Source: Vescimonas sanitatis
GTDB lineage: Bacteria > Bacillota > Clostridia > Oscillospirales > Oscillospiraceae
DNA length: 64,000 nucleotides
Direction of reading: 5' to 3'
NCBI RefSeq assembly: GCF_049060325.1
Contig: NZ_JBMGPW010000004.1
Coordinates: forward strand, 124,001-188,000
Below the pieces are notes generated by a model, which did no database searches, was not told the DNA's origin, and saw nothing but the letters and a program-made list of their open reading frames with translations. How positions within the stretch are numbered: position 1 is the first letter of the stretch; each line of letters begins with the position of its first letter. Positions 1 through 9,580 of this stretch are shown one piece after another. The position numbers and the translations under genes are program-made.

Positions 1-236
1 TGGCCGAGACCCTGCCCGCCGGCGGCAAGCGCTGGAGCATCATCCCCGCCGGCGCCACGGAGTCGTATCTGCGGATGTTCAACAACGTACAGGTGCTGCG
101 CCTGGCCCACCCGCCGGCGGAGCGCACCTTCTACCTGGTCACACCCAAGGGCCGCGCCCTCTCCGCCGCCGCGGAGACACTGCTGGAGGACCTGCGGGTG
201 CAGATACAGGATCTGGAGGGCATCACCTGGTATTGA
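1..236 (+). CDS. C-terminal fragment of a possible LysR-type transcriptional regulator
   Basis: An open frame enters from the left edge and stops at 234-236 (TGA), giving 77 residues with no start inside the window. The fragment has an alternating sheet/helix pattern and ends in an amphipathic helix (ALSAAAETLLEDL). This resembles the end of the effector-binding domain of LysR-family regulators, where a helix of this kind closes the protein. No DNA-binding domain is visible because the 5' part lies outside the window, so the family call is weak. A strong hairpin follows directly, so this is the last gene of its transcript. Confidence 0.45.
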   Translation, partial: AETLPAGGKRWSIIPAGATESYLRMFNNVQVLRLAHPPAERTFYLVTPKGRALSAAAETLLEDLRVQIQDLEGITWY

Positions 237-241
237 GCAGC

Positions 242-273
242 GAAAGAGACACACCCTTCGGTGTGTCTCTTTC
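242..273. terminator. Bidirectional intrinsic terminator
   Basis: A perfect 14-bp stem (GAAAGAGACACACC with its complement) surrounds a CTTC tetraloop. The arms carry A and T runs at their bases, so it can end both the left partial gene on plus and the VWA gene on minus. Confidence 0.8.
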
Positions 274-297
274 TGTCGTTTTGTGTCGAATACCGTC

Positions 298-1980
298 CTA
301 TCCCCGCCGCAGCTGGCCCCGGATCAGCCGCGTCACCGCGTCTGCCAGCCACCCGATGGCCGGCAGGCGCTCCATGGCCTGTCCGTAGATACGCCGGGCG
401 TCCGGCACCTCCCGGTCGCTTCCGGTGAACAGACACACCGGCAGCACGCCCCGCAGCCGCAGGGCCGCGGCCTCCGCCGCCGTGTCGTCCACGCCGCGCT
501 TCCCGGTGTAGGCCCATCCGCCCAGGCCGTTGGGTATCCGCTGGTCGTCGTTGGGGCTGGCGTCCGAGAGCACCAGCAGCAGCGACTGCTCGCTGCGCCG
601 CTGCCGCAGCAGCCAGCCCATGGCCCGCAGGGCCAGCCCGTCCCGGTTCCACCCCGCGGCCACATAGTCGAATACCCCCTCGTTCTGCTCCGGATGGTCA
701 TAGTCCCGCAGCACCCGCAGCACCGTGCAGCCGCTGACGGAGCAGAACGCCGTCACCCGCACGGGGATGCGGCACCGGCTCAGGCTCTCCGCGATAAGAT
801 ACGCCTGTGTGGCCAGCTTCTCCTGCTGCCGGTTCTGCGAGGCCGAGCCGTCCAGCAGCAGGTCCACGGACAGCTCTCCCGGCTCCTGCGGCGACCGGCG
901 GGAAAACACCCGCTCGTCCCCCAGCGCCCTGGCGCGCCAGGCCAGCTCCGGCCGCAGCCTCCCGGCGCGGCCCGTACCACCCTCGTCCTCCGCCCGCAGC
1001 AGCAGCGTGTTCTGCAGCTTCTGCGTCAGCTGTGCGATGGCCAGCTTGTTTTCCACCAGATGCGCCCGGTAATACGCCCGGTTCTTCTCCCGCTGCTGCC
1101 GGAAGTGGGCCGCGTCCCAGGCCGCCTCCGGCGCGGGCGCGCGGCCCACCGGCTCGCCGCGGGTAAAGTGCAGCCGGCAGTTCTTGTGCACGCCGGTGCA
1201 CAGGGTGCGCTCCGCCTCACTGAGCTGCCCCGGCGTCAGCATGGACGCGCCGAAGCAGTCCTCCACATACCGCCGCAGGATCGGCTCCGGCGTCCGGCCC
1301 TGCAAAAAGCTGAACAGCGTCTGCTTCTGCAAGCCGCCGCTGCCGCCGGGCGCGTCATGTGACAGCGCCCGCAGGGCGTTGGGCCGCACAAAGTGCACGC
1401 CGCCGCTTTTGTCCCGCTTTCGGCCTACCCACGCCGCCCACTGGCGGTCGTCGGCAGCCCGGCGTGCGCGGCGGAACCAGGTGTACAGCACGCGCTCCGT
1501 CCGCTGGATCAGCTGCGCCTCCGTGCTGTCCCCCGGCGCGGCCAGCTCGTCCAGCAGCGGCGACAGGGCCGGGTCCTCCGGCTGTTCCAGCACGCGGCAG
1601 GCCCAGGCCCGGCGCACGGCGTCCCCGTTCATGCCCTCGGCCATCGGCGTCTGCGCCAGCAGCCGGCGGGCATAGTCCCGCCGCAGCGCCGGCAGCAGCG
1701 GCCGTTCCGCCGCGCCGCGGGCGAACACCGCCCCCTCCAGCACCAGGAAGAACACGTCCGTGTACAGTGCCTCCTGCGCCGACCGGTGAAACTCGTTCAG
1801 CAGCGGCCGGAAGCGGTCAAAGTCGTAATACCGGCAGGCCAGACCCAGCACCGTATTGCCGTACAGCTCGGCGTCCCCCGCCCGGTCGAAGGTCAGCAGC
1901 TCCGGCTTGCGGGCATAGTCCCCCCAGCCGTTCCACACCTGATTTTCCGCCCGGCGCGTCTCTCTGTCCTGTCTGTCCAT
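298..1980 (-). CDS. VWA domain protein, partner of a MoxR ATPase
   Basis: The product is about 560 residues if translation starts at the ATG ending at 1980 (MDRQDRE), only 1 nt after the stop of the upstream MoxR gene. A longer in-frame opening upstream overlaps that gene and is unlikely. The C-terminal ~190 residues form a von Willebrand A domain: LLLDGSAS near residue 377 supplies the metal-ion-dependent adhesion motif and SDASPND follows further on. The N-terminal ~370 residues are charged and unassigned. In known MoxR/VWA pairs (for example NorQ/NorD) the VWA protein is the adaptor that carries an AAA+ machine to its client. No client gene is adjacent, so the substrate is unknown. Confidence 0.75.
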   Translation of the reverse strand: MDRQDRETRRAENQVWNGWGDYARKPELLTFDRAGDAELYGNTVLGLACRYYDFDRFRPLLNEFHRSAQEALYTDVFFLVLEGAVFARGAAERPLLPALRRDYARRLLAQTPMAEGMNGDAVRRAWACRVLEQPEDPALSPLLDELAAPGDSTEAQLIQRTERVLYTWFRRARRAADDRQWAAWVGRKRDKSGGVHFVRPNALRALSHDAPGGSGGLQKQTLFSFLQGRTPEPILRRYVEDCFGASMLTPGQLSEAERTLCTGVHKNCRLHFTRGEPVGRAPAPEAAWDAAHFRQQREKNRAYYRAHLVENKLAIAQLTQKLQNTLLLRAEDEGGTGRAGRLRPELAWRARALGDERVFSRRSPQEPGELSVDLLLDGSASQNRQQEKLATQAYLIAESLSRCRIPVRVTAFCSVSGCTVLRVLRDYDHPEQNEGVFDYVAAGWNRDGLALRAMGWLLRQRRSEQSLLLVLSDASPNDDQRIPNGLGGWAYTGKRGVDDTAAEAAALRLRGVLPVCLFTGSDREVPDARRIYGQAMERLPAIGWLADAVTRLIRGQLRRG

Positions 1981-1981
1981 A

Positions 1982-2899
1982 TCAGTCGAACAGCTTATCC
2001 CGGGTGGCGTCCTTGGGCAGGCGCGCCCACACCGCGTCCGCCACCAGCTGGCGCTCAAAGGGCTCAAAGGCCTTGTTGATGATGCCCAGGTCCAGCGCCT
2101 GCCCGGAGGGTATCCCCTTCTCGATCAGGTGCAGGGCCGCCAGCAGTCCCCGCAGGTCCAGCGCCTTGGTGGATATCTCGCCGCTGTCGCACTTGGTCCG
2201 CAGGTCCCGGAACAGCGCCGTCAGCTGCTCGGCCCACTCCCGCTTCAGGGTGGGGAAACTGCGCCGCAGCAGCTTCTGCAAATTCTCGTCGGAGATCACC
2301 GGCATATCCACCACCACGAACCGGCTCACCAGCGCCTCGTTCAGCTCACGGGTGCCGGCGTAGCCGTAGTTCATGGTGCCGATGAACCGCGCCGCGTCGT
2401 CCAGCTGTATGCGCTCATACCCCGGCACGTCGATGACGCGCCGGTGGTCCAGCGTGGCGTGCAGCACGGCCAGCGCCTCGTTCTTTGCCATGTTCACCTC
2501 GTCCAGCACGCCAAAGCCGCCCAGCCGCGCACAGGCGCACACCGGTCCCTCCCGGAACACCACCTGCCCGTCCTTCAGCGTGTCCGCGCCGATCAGGGCC
2601 GCCGCGTCCACGTTCACATACATGGACACGTCCCACACCGGCCGTCCAAACAGCGCCGCCAGGTCCTCCGCCAGCACGTTCTTGCCGGTGGCCTTCGGCC
2701 CCGCCAGCAGCAGGTGCTCGCCGCACAGCAGCGCCGCCGCCGCGCTCTCCCATACCTCCCTGCCGTAGTAGAGATACTTCGGCACGGGCACGCGCTCCTG
2801 TGCCTCCGGCGTCAGGGGGTGGGCCTCCCGGAAGCGGCGTACCTCCTCCAGCAGGCCGCTGTCCACGCCCTCGTCCCGCAATTCCTTCCAAATATCCAT
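1982..2899 (-). CDS. MoxR-family AAA+ ATPase
   Basis: A 305-residue protein with Walker A GPKATGKN at about 67-74 and Walker B VLDEVN at about 131-136. It has a typical MoxR layout of ATPase core followed by a lid domain. MoxR ATPases act as chaperone-like machines that insert cofactors or remodel proteins together with a VWA partner, which here is the next gene downstream (1 nt spacing, surely one operon). The pair is transcribed away from spoIIID. The sequence does not show which complex it matures. Confidence 0.85.
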   Translation of the reverse strand: MDIWKELRDEGVDSGLLEEVRRFREAHPLTPEAQERVPVPKYLYYGREVWESAAAALLCGEHLLLAGPKATGKNVLAEDLAALFGRPVWDVSMYVNVDAAALIGADTLKDGQVVFREGPVCACARLGGFGVLDEVNMAKNEALAVLHATLDHRRVIDVPGYERIQLDDAARFIGTMNYGYAGTRELNEALVSRFVVVDMPVISDENLQKLLRRSFPTLKREWAEQLTALFRDLRTKCDSGEISTKALDLRGLLAALHLIEKGIPSGQALDLGIINKAFEPFERQLVADAVWARLPKDATRDKLFD

Positions 2900-2990
2900 A
2901 GACTCGCCTCATTTCATCTCCGGATGATGCCAAATTATACTCCCGCCGCCCGCTAAGTGTCCGTTAAGGATGTGCGGTCCGTTCCCTTTG

Positions 2991-3019
2991 TCATATCCGC
3001 CCGCGTTCCGCCATATAGA
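2991..3019 (+). promoter_or_regulatory. Sigma-E-like promoter of spoIIID
   Basis: TCATATC (2991-2997), a 14-bp spacer and CATATAGA (3012-3019) match the mother-cell sigma-E pattern (-35 KMATATT, -10 CATACAMT). It lies 31 bp before the spoIIID start. SpoIIID is a known sigma-E gene in Bacillus and Clostridia; the assignment here is by pattern only. Confidence 0.6.
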
Positions 3020-3049
3020 TAGAGCACAACGGCATGGGAGTGTTGCGTT

Positions 3050-3298
3050 ATGCGAGACGATCTGGAGCAGCGGGCCAAAGAGCTGGCCCTGTACATGATA
3101 GAGAACCGGACCACCGTCCGCGCCGCCGCCAAGAAGTTCGGCGTCAGCAAATCCACCGTACACAAGGACCTGTCCGAGCGTCTGGCCCTGTGCGACCGGG
3201 CGCTGTACACGCAGGTAAAGGCCATACTGGACGAAAACCGTTCCCAGCGGCACATCCGCGGCGGAATGGCCACGCGCCGCAAGTATAAGGGGATATGA
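3050..3298 (+). CDS. spoIIID: Sporulation transcription factor SpoIIID
   Basis: An 82-residue protein with a helix-turn-helix at about 22-45 (TVRAAAKKFGVSKSTVHKDL) and a basic C-terminal tail (residues ~68-82). This is the SpoIIID architecture and length. SpoIIID binds mother-cell promoters after engulfment begins and switches the sigma-E regulon toward sigma-K. The gene stands alone between a sigma-E-like promoter and an intrinsic terminator, as expected for a single-gene unit. It shows the organism is a spore former. Confidence 0.95.
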   Translation: MRDDLEQRAKELALYMIENRTTVRAAAKKFGVSKSTVHKDLSERLALCDRALYTQVKAILDENRSQRHIRGGMATRRKYKGI

Positions 3299-3328
3299 AA
3301 AAAGGGACGGCGCCGCCGTCCCTTTTCC
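3298..3328 (+). terminator. Terminator after spoIIID
   Basis: An A-run, a GGGACGG/CCGTCCC stem and a CTTTT tail begin at the spoIIID stop codon. Confidence 0.75.
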
Positions 3329-3335
3329 CGTATAA

Positions 3336-3376
3336 ACCAAAACGGACACCCTTGCGGATGTCCGTTGCGTTTGGTC
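3336..3376 (-). terminator. Terminator after rpsT
   Basis: A long imperfect hairpin (ACCAAAACGGACA pairing with TGTCCGTTGCGTTTGGT) lies immediately 3' of rpsT. Confidence 0.65.
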
Positions 3377-3377
3377 A

Positions 3378-3641
3378 TTAGCCAATGTTGTTCAGCTTCA
3401 GCGTCAGCGCGCTCTTCTTGTGGGCCGCGTTGTTCTTGTGCAGCAGACCCTTTGCAGCAGCCTTGTCGATCGCCTTGACCGCCACCTTGTAAGTGCCCTC
3501 GGCCTCGGTGCGATTGCCTTCAACGGCAGCAGCCTCGAACTTCTTGATAGCAGTCTTCAGTGCGGACTTATTGGCTTTGTTGCGAGCATTTCTCGTCTCT
3601 GCCACCAGAACACGCTTCTTAGCAGACTTGATATTCGGCAA
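3378..3641 (-). CDS. rpsT: 30S ribosomal protein S20
   Basis: An 87-residue, Lys/Ala-rich, all-helical protein. The N-terminus (PNIKSAKKR) and C-terminal part match S20, which binds 16S rRNA early in small-subunit assembly. The start is a TTG at 3639-3641: a GGGGAGG ribosome-binding site lies 7 nt upstream, and the residue after it is the conserved Pro of S20. No ATG fits. A sigma-A promoter lies just upstream and a hairpin follows, so it is a single-gene unit. The upstream region is shared with the divergent gpr promoter. Confidence 0.95.
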   Translation of the reverse strand: MPNIKSAKKRVLVAETRNARNKANKSALKTAIKKFEAAAVEGNRTEAEGTYKVAVKAIDKAAAKGLLHKNNAAHKKSALTLKLNNIG

Positions 3642-3705
3642 ACCAAACACCTCCCCGACTTGAATTTTTTGTGCAGCGAAAATATACACTTCCACGCAGG
3701 ATGAT

Positions 3706-3734
3706 ATTTTAGCATCTTTGCCTGAAAAATGCAA
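3706..3734 (-). promoter_or_regulatory. Sigma-A promoter of rpsT
   Basis: Read on minus: TTGCAT, 17-bp spacer, TAAAAT. It lies about 65 bp before the TTG start of rpsT. Confidence 0.65.
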
Positions 3735-3763
3735 GACTTTTTTGCAATTTCCGCGGCAGTTTT

Positions 3764-3793
3764 TGTATAAAAGCGATTTCACCGGCCATGCTA
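3764..3793 (+). promoter_or_regulatory. Forespore (sigma-G/sigma-F-like) promoter of gpr
   Basis: TGTATA, 17-bp spacer, CATGCTA resembles the sigma-G consensus (TGMATA, 17-18 bp, CATACTA). It lies ~40 bp before gpr, a known sigma-F/sigma-G gene. Confidence 0.6.
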
Positions 3794-3830
3794 CCCAAAA
3801 GCCACAATATTTTGTGTTCAGAAGGGAGCG

Positions 3831-4706
3831 TTGACCACTACTATGAACCTCTCGCGTACCGATCTGGCCGTGGAAACAGCGGAGGCGCTGCCCACCGGCC
3901 GGGATATTTTCGCCCCCGGCACCGGCGTCACCAAGTCCGAATGCCTGCTGTGCGGCTGTCCCGTCACCCGCATCCATGTCCATACCCCGGCGGGCGCCCG
4001 GGCCATCGGCAAGCCCGAGGGCCGCTATATCACCATCGACCTGCGCCCCGCCCTGTCCCGTCAGGAGGCGCTGACCGGCCGGGCCGCCCTCTGCCTGTGC
4101 CGCGAGCTCCGCGCCCTGCTGCCGCCGCCATCGGACGGCCCCGCCCTGGTGGTGGGCCTGGGCAACGACGCCATGACCCCCGACGCCGTGGGCGCGGCGG
4201 CGCTGGAGCACCTGCTGGTCACGCGGCACATGGTCCGTTCCATGCCCCGGCAGTTCGGCGCGCTGACGCCGGTGGCGGCCCTGGCCACCGGCGTGCTGGC
4301 CCGCACGGGGGTGGAGACGCTGGAGCTGGTCCGCGGCGCGGCGGACCGCCTGCACCCCTCGGTGGTCATCGCCATCGACGCGCTGGCCGCCCGCAGCCGT
4401 CACCGGCTGTGTGCCACCGTGCAGCTGGGGGACACGGGCCTGATCCCCGGCAGCGGCGTAGGCAATCACCGCAAGGCGGTCAACGCCCGGACGCTTGGCG
4501 TGCCGGTCATCGCCCTGGGGGTCCCCACGGTCATCGACGGCGCGGCCCTCTGCGGCGACGAGGACGCCCCGCCCTCCGGGTTGTTCGTCACACCCCAGGA
4601 CATCGACCGCCGCGTCCGTGAGCTGGGCCGGCTCATCGGCTATGGCGTCACCCTGGCGCTCCAGCCCGGCCTGACGCCGGAGGATGCAGCGGCCCTGCTG
4701 GGATAG
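3831..4706 (+). CDS. gpr: GPR endopeptidase (spore protease)
   Basis: GPR is the germination protease that degrades the small acid-soluble DNA-binding proteins of the spore. The 291-residue frame carries the family N-terminus (RTDLAVETAEAL) and the core motifs (VVGLGNDAMTPDAVG, VIAIDALAAR, GSGVGNH). The start is uncertain. TTG at 3831 lies only 2 nt after AGGGAG, while ATG at 3843 lies 14 nt after it, giving 291 or 287 residues. GPR is made as a zymogen whose short propeptide ends near the conserved RTDLA segment; here that propeptide would be very short. A forespore-type promoter lies upstream and a vegetative promoter for nadE lies at its end. Confidence 0.93.
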   Translation: MTTTMNLSRTDLAVETAEALPTGRDIFAPGTGVTKSECLLCGCPVTRIHVHTPAGARAIGKPEGRYITIDLRPALSRQEALTGRAALCLCRELRALLPPPSDGPALVVGLGNDAMTPDAVGAAALEHLLVTRHMVRSMPRQFGALTPVAALATGVLARTGVETLELVRGAADRLHPSVVIAIDALAARSRHRLCATVQLGDTGLIPGSGVGNHRKAVNARTLGVPVIALGVPTVIDGAALCGDEDAPPSGLFVTPQDIDRRVRELGRLIGYGVTLALQPGLTPEDAAALLG

Positions 4707-4709
4707 CCC

Positions 4710-4738
4710 TTGCAAAATCCTCCCCGACGCGGTACAAT
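4710..4738 (+). promoter_or_regulatory. Sigma-A promoter of nadE
   Basis: TTGCAA, 17-bp spacer, TACAAT starts 4 nt after the gpr stop and 36 bp before nadE. It gives nadE vegetative expression independent of sporulation. Confidence 0.7.
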
Positions 4739-4773
4739 AGGACATCAAAACTTCGGAACGGGAGGTATCGCAT

Positions 4774-5544
4774 ATGGAATTCAACCCCCAGATACAGCTG
4801 GCCGGCCTGCTGGAGTGGATGGCCGAGCAGATGAATGCCTGCCACGGCAAGACCGCCGTCATCGGCATCTCCGGCGGCAAGGACAGCTCCACCGTGGCCG
4901 CCCTGGCCGTGGCCGCCTACGGCCGCGAGAACGTGCTCGGCGTCCTCATGCCCGACGGCGTCCAGCCGGACATCGACTACTCCCAGGCACTGGTGCAGCA
5001 CCTGGACCTGCCCCACACCACCATCAACATCCACGACGCCGTTCAGGGCGTGCTGAACGAGATGGAAAAAGCGGGCCTGACCCCCAGCCGCCAGACAAAG
5101 GTCAATCTGCCCAGCCGCGTCCGCATGGCCACCCTGTACGCCGTGGCCCAGTCCGTAGAGGGCGGCATCGTCATCAACACCAGCAACCTCAGCGAGGACT
5201 GGGTGGGCTACTGCACCATCTACGGCGACAGCGCCGGCGCCTTCTCCCCCCTGGGGATGTACACCACCGAGGAGGTCGTCGCCCTGGGCCGTCAGCTTGG
5301 CCTGCCGGAGAAGTTTCTCATCAAGCCGCCGTCCGACGGCCTCACCGGCCTGACCGACGAGGACAATCTGGGCTTCCCCTACCGCGCGGTGAACGAGTAC
5401 GTCCGCCGCGGCGTGGTGGACCCGGCCATCAAGGAGCGCATCGACGCCCTGCACCGGGCCAGCCGCTTCAAATTCCAGACCCTGCCGGTCTACCACAACG
5501 GCCTGCCCATGGCGCTGACCGACGAGACCGATTATTATAACTGA
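4774..5544 (+). CDS. nadE: NAD+ synthase, short (ammonia-type) form
   Basis: A 256-residue N-type ATP pyrophosphatase with the P-loop SGGKDSS at about 33-39 and the NTSNLSEDWVGY and GDSAGAFSPLG segments typical of NadE. It catalyses the last step of NAD synthesis, amidation of deamido-NAD with ATP. There is no N-terminal nitrilase/glutaminase domain, so by length it should use ammonia, or glutaminase activity from elsewhere. An RBS (GGGAGG) precedes the ATG. It has its own promoter. No clear terminator follows directly; the next strong hairpin is ~200 bp downstream. Confidence 0.92.
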   Translation: MEFNPQIQLAGLLEWMAEQMNACHGKTAVIGISGGKDSSTVAALAVAAYGRENVLGVLMPDGVQPDIDYSQALVQHLDLPHTTINIHDAVQGVLNEMEKAGLTPSRQTKVNLPSRVRMATLYAVAQSVEGGIVINTSNLSEDWVGYCTIYGDSAGAFSPLGMYTTEEVVALGRQLGLPEKFLIKPPSDGLTGLTDEDNLGFPYRAVNEYVRRGVVDPAIKERIDALHRASRFKFQTLPVYHNGLPMALTDETDYYN

Positions 5545-5943
5545 GCCTCGTTTCCTTTTGTGCGCCTTTTTTCTCTCCGTCTTTTGAGAATACAGGGCTT
5601 TGGAGCCTTCCGGAACACAAAGGCACACCATGACTGCCTCAAACGTATAAAAAAGAGCACATAAGCAGCACATGCAGAGGACAACCAGGCAAACGCTGCG
5701 TAAACCAAAAAGCAAGCAAACATACGTTGCCGAAAGCGAAAAAAAAGCAGAAACACCCCGGCCGAATGGCCGGGGTGTTTCCGTGTGTTTGTGTTAGGAG
5801 AGAGAGAAAATCACATCAGGAAGTGTTGTTCCTTTGGATGATGCTATAATACCCTCTAATTTTGGCCGAATCTTGAAGCGGCCATGAACAATTTGTGAAT
5901 TCTGCCTTTTACGCCGCGTTTTTTCCACAGCAGACAGCGCATT
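5545..5943. other. Intergenic region, AT-richer than surroundings
   Basis: This is the convergent gap between nadE and rnhA. Apart from the strong hairpin at 5750-5781 I see no supported gene. A short minus-strand open frame (5535-5756) has no ribosome-binding site and an unnatural composition. The stretch 5800-5890 is AT-rich and contains TATAAT-like words on both strands, but no well-spaced -35, so I do not call a small RNA. Confidence 0.5.
5750..5781 (-). terminator. Strong intrinsic terminator
   Basis: A 14-bp perfect stem (GAAACACCCCGGCC) around a 4-nt loop. On minus it is followed by a T-rich run, so it most likely ends the gyrA-trmO-rnhA transcript, leaving a ~160-nt 3' UTR. It could also stop readthrough from nadE. 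Confidence 0.75.
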
Positions 5944-6381
5944 TCACTGAAACTTTCTGCTCTCGGCCACAGCCATCTGGTCGCAGCGGTTGTTTTTTTC
6001 ATTCTCCGCGTGGCCCTTCACCCAGTGGCAGCGCACCTCGTGAATATCGGTCAGCGCCAGCAGCTGCTCCCACAGGTCCGGGTTCAGCGCCGGCTTTTTG
6101 TCACTTTTCACCCAGCCCCGCTGCTGCCAGCTTCTGGCCCAGCCCTTTTCCAGCGCGTCGATGACGTACTTGCTGTCGCTGTACAGCTCCACCACGCACG
6201 GCTCCTTCAAAAGCCGCAGCGCCTCGATGACGGCGGTCAGCTCCATGCGGTTGTTGGTGGTCTGGGCCGCGCCGCCGGAGAGTTCCTTCTCCGCACCCTT
6301 ATAGCTGAGTATCGCCCCCCAGCCGCCCGGGCCGGGATTGCCGGAGCAGGCTCCGTCGGTGTAGATCGTAACGGTTCTCAT
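5944..6381 (-). CDS. rnhA: Ribonuclease HI
   Basis: A 145-residue RNase H fold. The four carboxylates are present at D9 (IYTDGACSGNPGPGG), E47 (NRMELTAV), D69 (SDSKYV) and D134 (NRCDQMA), with His124 in the flexible loop. It degrades RNA in RNA-DNA hybrids. I chose the ATG at 6379-6381 because GGAAGGA lies just upstream and MRTVTIY is the family N-terminus; an in-frame ATG five codons earlier overlaps that ribosome-binding site. It is last in the gyrB-gyrA-trmO-rnhA run, 11 nt after trmO. Confidence 0.95.
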   Translation of the reverse strand: MRTVTIYTDGACSGNPGPGGWGAILSYKGAEKELSGGAAQTTNNRMELTAVIEALRLLKEPCVVELYSDSKYVIDALEKGWARSWQQRGWVKSDKKPALNPDLWEQLLALTDIHEVRCHWVKGHAENEKNNRCDQMAVAESRKFQ

Positions 6382-6392
6382 ATATCCTTCCT

Positions 6393-7066
6393 TCACTCCA
6401 CCCCAACGACGCGCACGGTCCCGTCCTGCACGGTAAAGCGCACGTTCTTTCCTGCGTAAGCCATGCCGTACACGCGGTCGGGGTCGTCCTGATACCGGGG
6501 CCGCGGGTCGGCGGCCAGGGCGCTCAGCAGCCCGTGGCGCTGCCCACTGTCAAACTGCGCCAGCAGCTCCGGGGGAAAGTCCACCGTAAGCACCGCGCCG
6601 GCACCGCCGCCGGTAAAGCCGCCGGCGGCGTCGGGATAGCTGTCCGCGTAGGCCAGATAGGGTTTGATGTCCACGATGGGCGTTCCGCTGACCATATCCG
6701 CGCCCCGGACATACAGTACCGGGGCCTCCGGCTCGTCCAAGGCCACACGCTCCAGCTCCACGGCGGAGAGCCCGAGGCCGTTGGGCCGGAAGGGCGAACG
6801 GGTGGCGAACACGCCCACGCGCTCGTTGCCACCCAGCCGGGGCGGCCGCACCGTGGGCGACCAGCTCTGCCGCTGCGCCCGGTCAAACTGCCAGATGAGC
6901 CAGATGTGTGAAAAGCCCTCCAGGCCCCGCACCGCATCCACGTCCCGGAAGGGCTTTTCGAACACGATGCGTCCGGGGCTGTCGGCAATGCCGCTCTGCC
7001 GCGGCACGCCGAACTTCTCCGCAAAGGGCGTCTCTATCCGCGCGATGATGTCCAGCCCGGAGCCGT

Positions 7067-7070
<4 letters not shown>
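6393..7070 (-). CDS. trmO: tRNA (N6-threonylcarbamoyladenosine37-N6)-methyltransferase TrmO
   Basis: A 225-residue protein of the TsaA/YaeB family with the motifs FEKPFRDVDAVRGLEGFSH, SPFRPNGLGLS and VDIKPYLAYADS. TrmO uses S-adenosylmethionine to methylate t6A37 in tRNA-Thr. Translation starts at a GTG (7068-7070) that overlaps the gyrA stop in a GTGA junction, with GGAGG 7 nt upstream, which suggests translational coupling. Linkage to gyrA is an operon neighbour effect rather than a functional one. Confidence 0.88.
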
Positions 7071-9565
<2,495 letters not shown>

Positions 9566-9580
9566 ACTGACACGACCTCC

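Noticed and set aside
5535..5756. Small minus-strand open frame in the nadE-rnhA gap
   Set aside because: No ribosome-binding site, Phe/Cys/Arg-rich composition unlike a real protein, overlaps the nadE end.
5800..5890. Possible small RNA near TATAAT words
   Set aside because: No -35 element at proper spacing on either strand and no conserved fold recognised.
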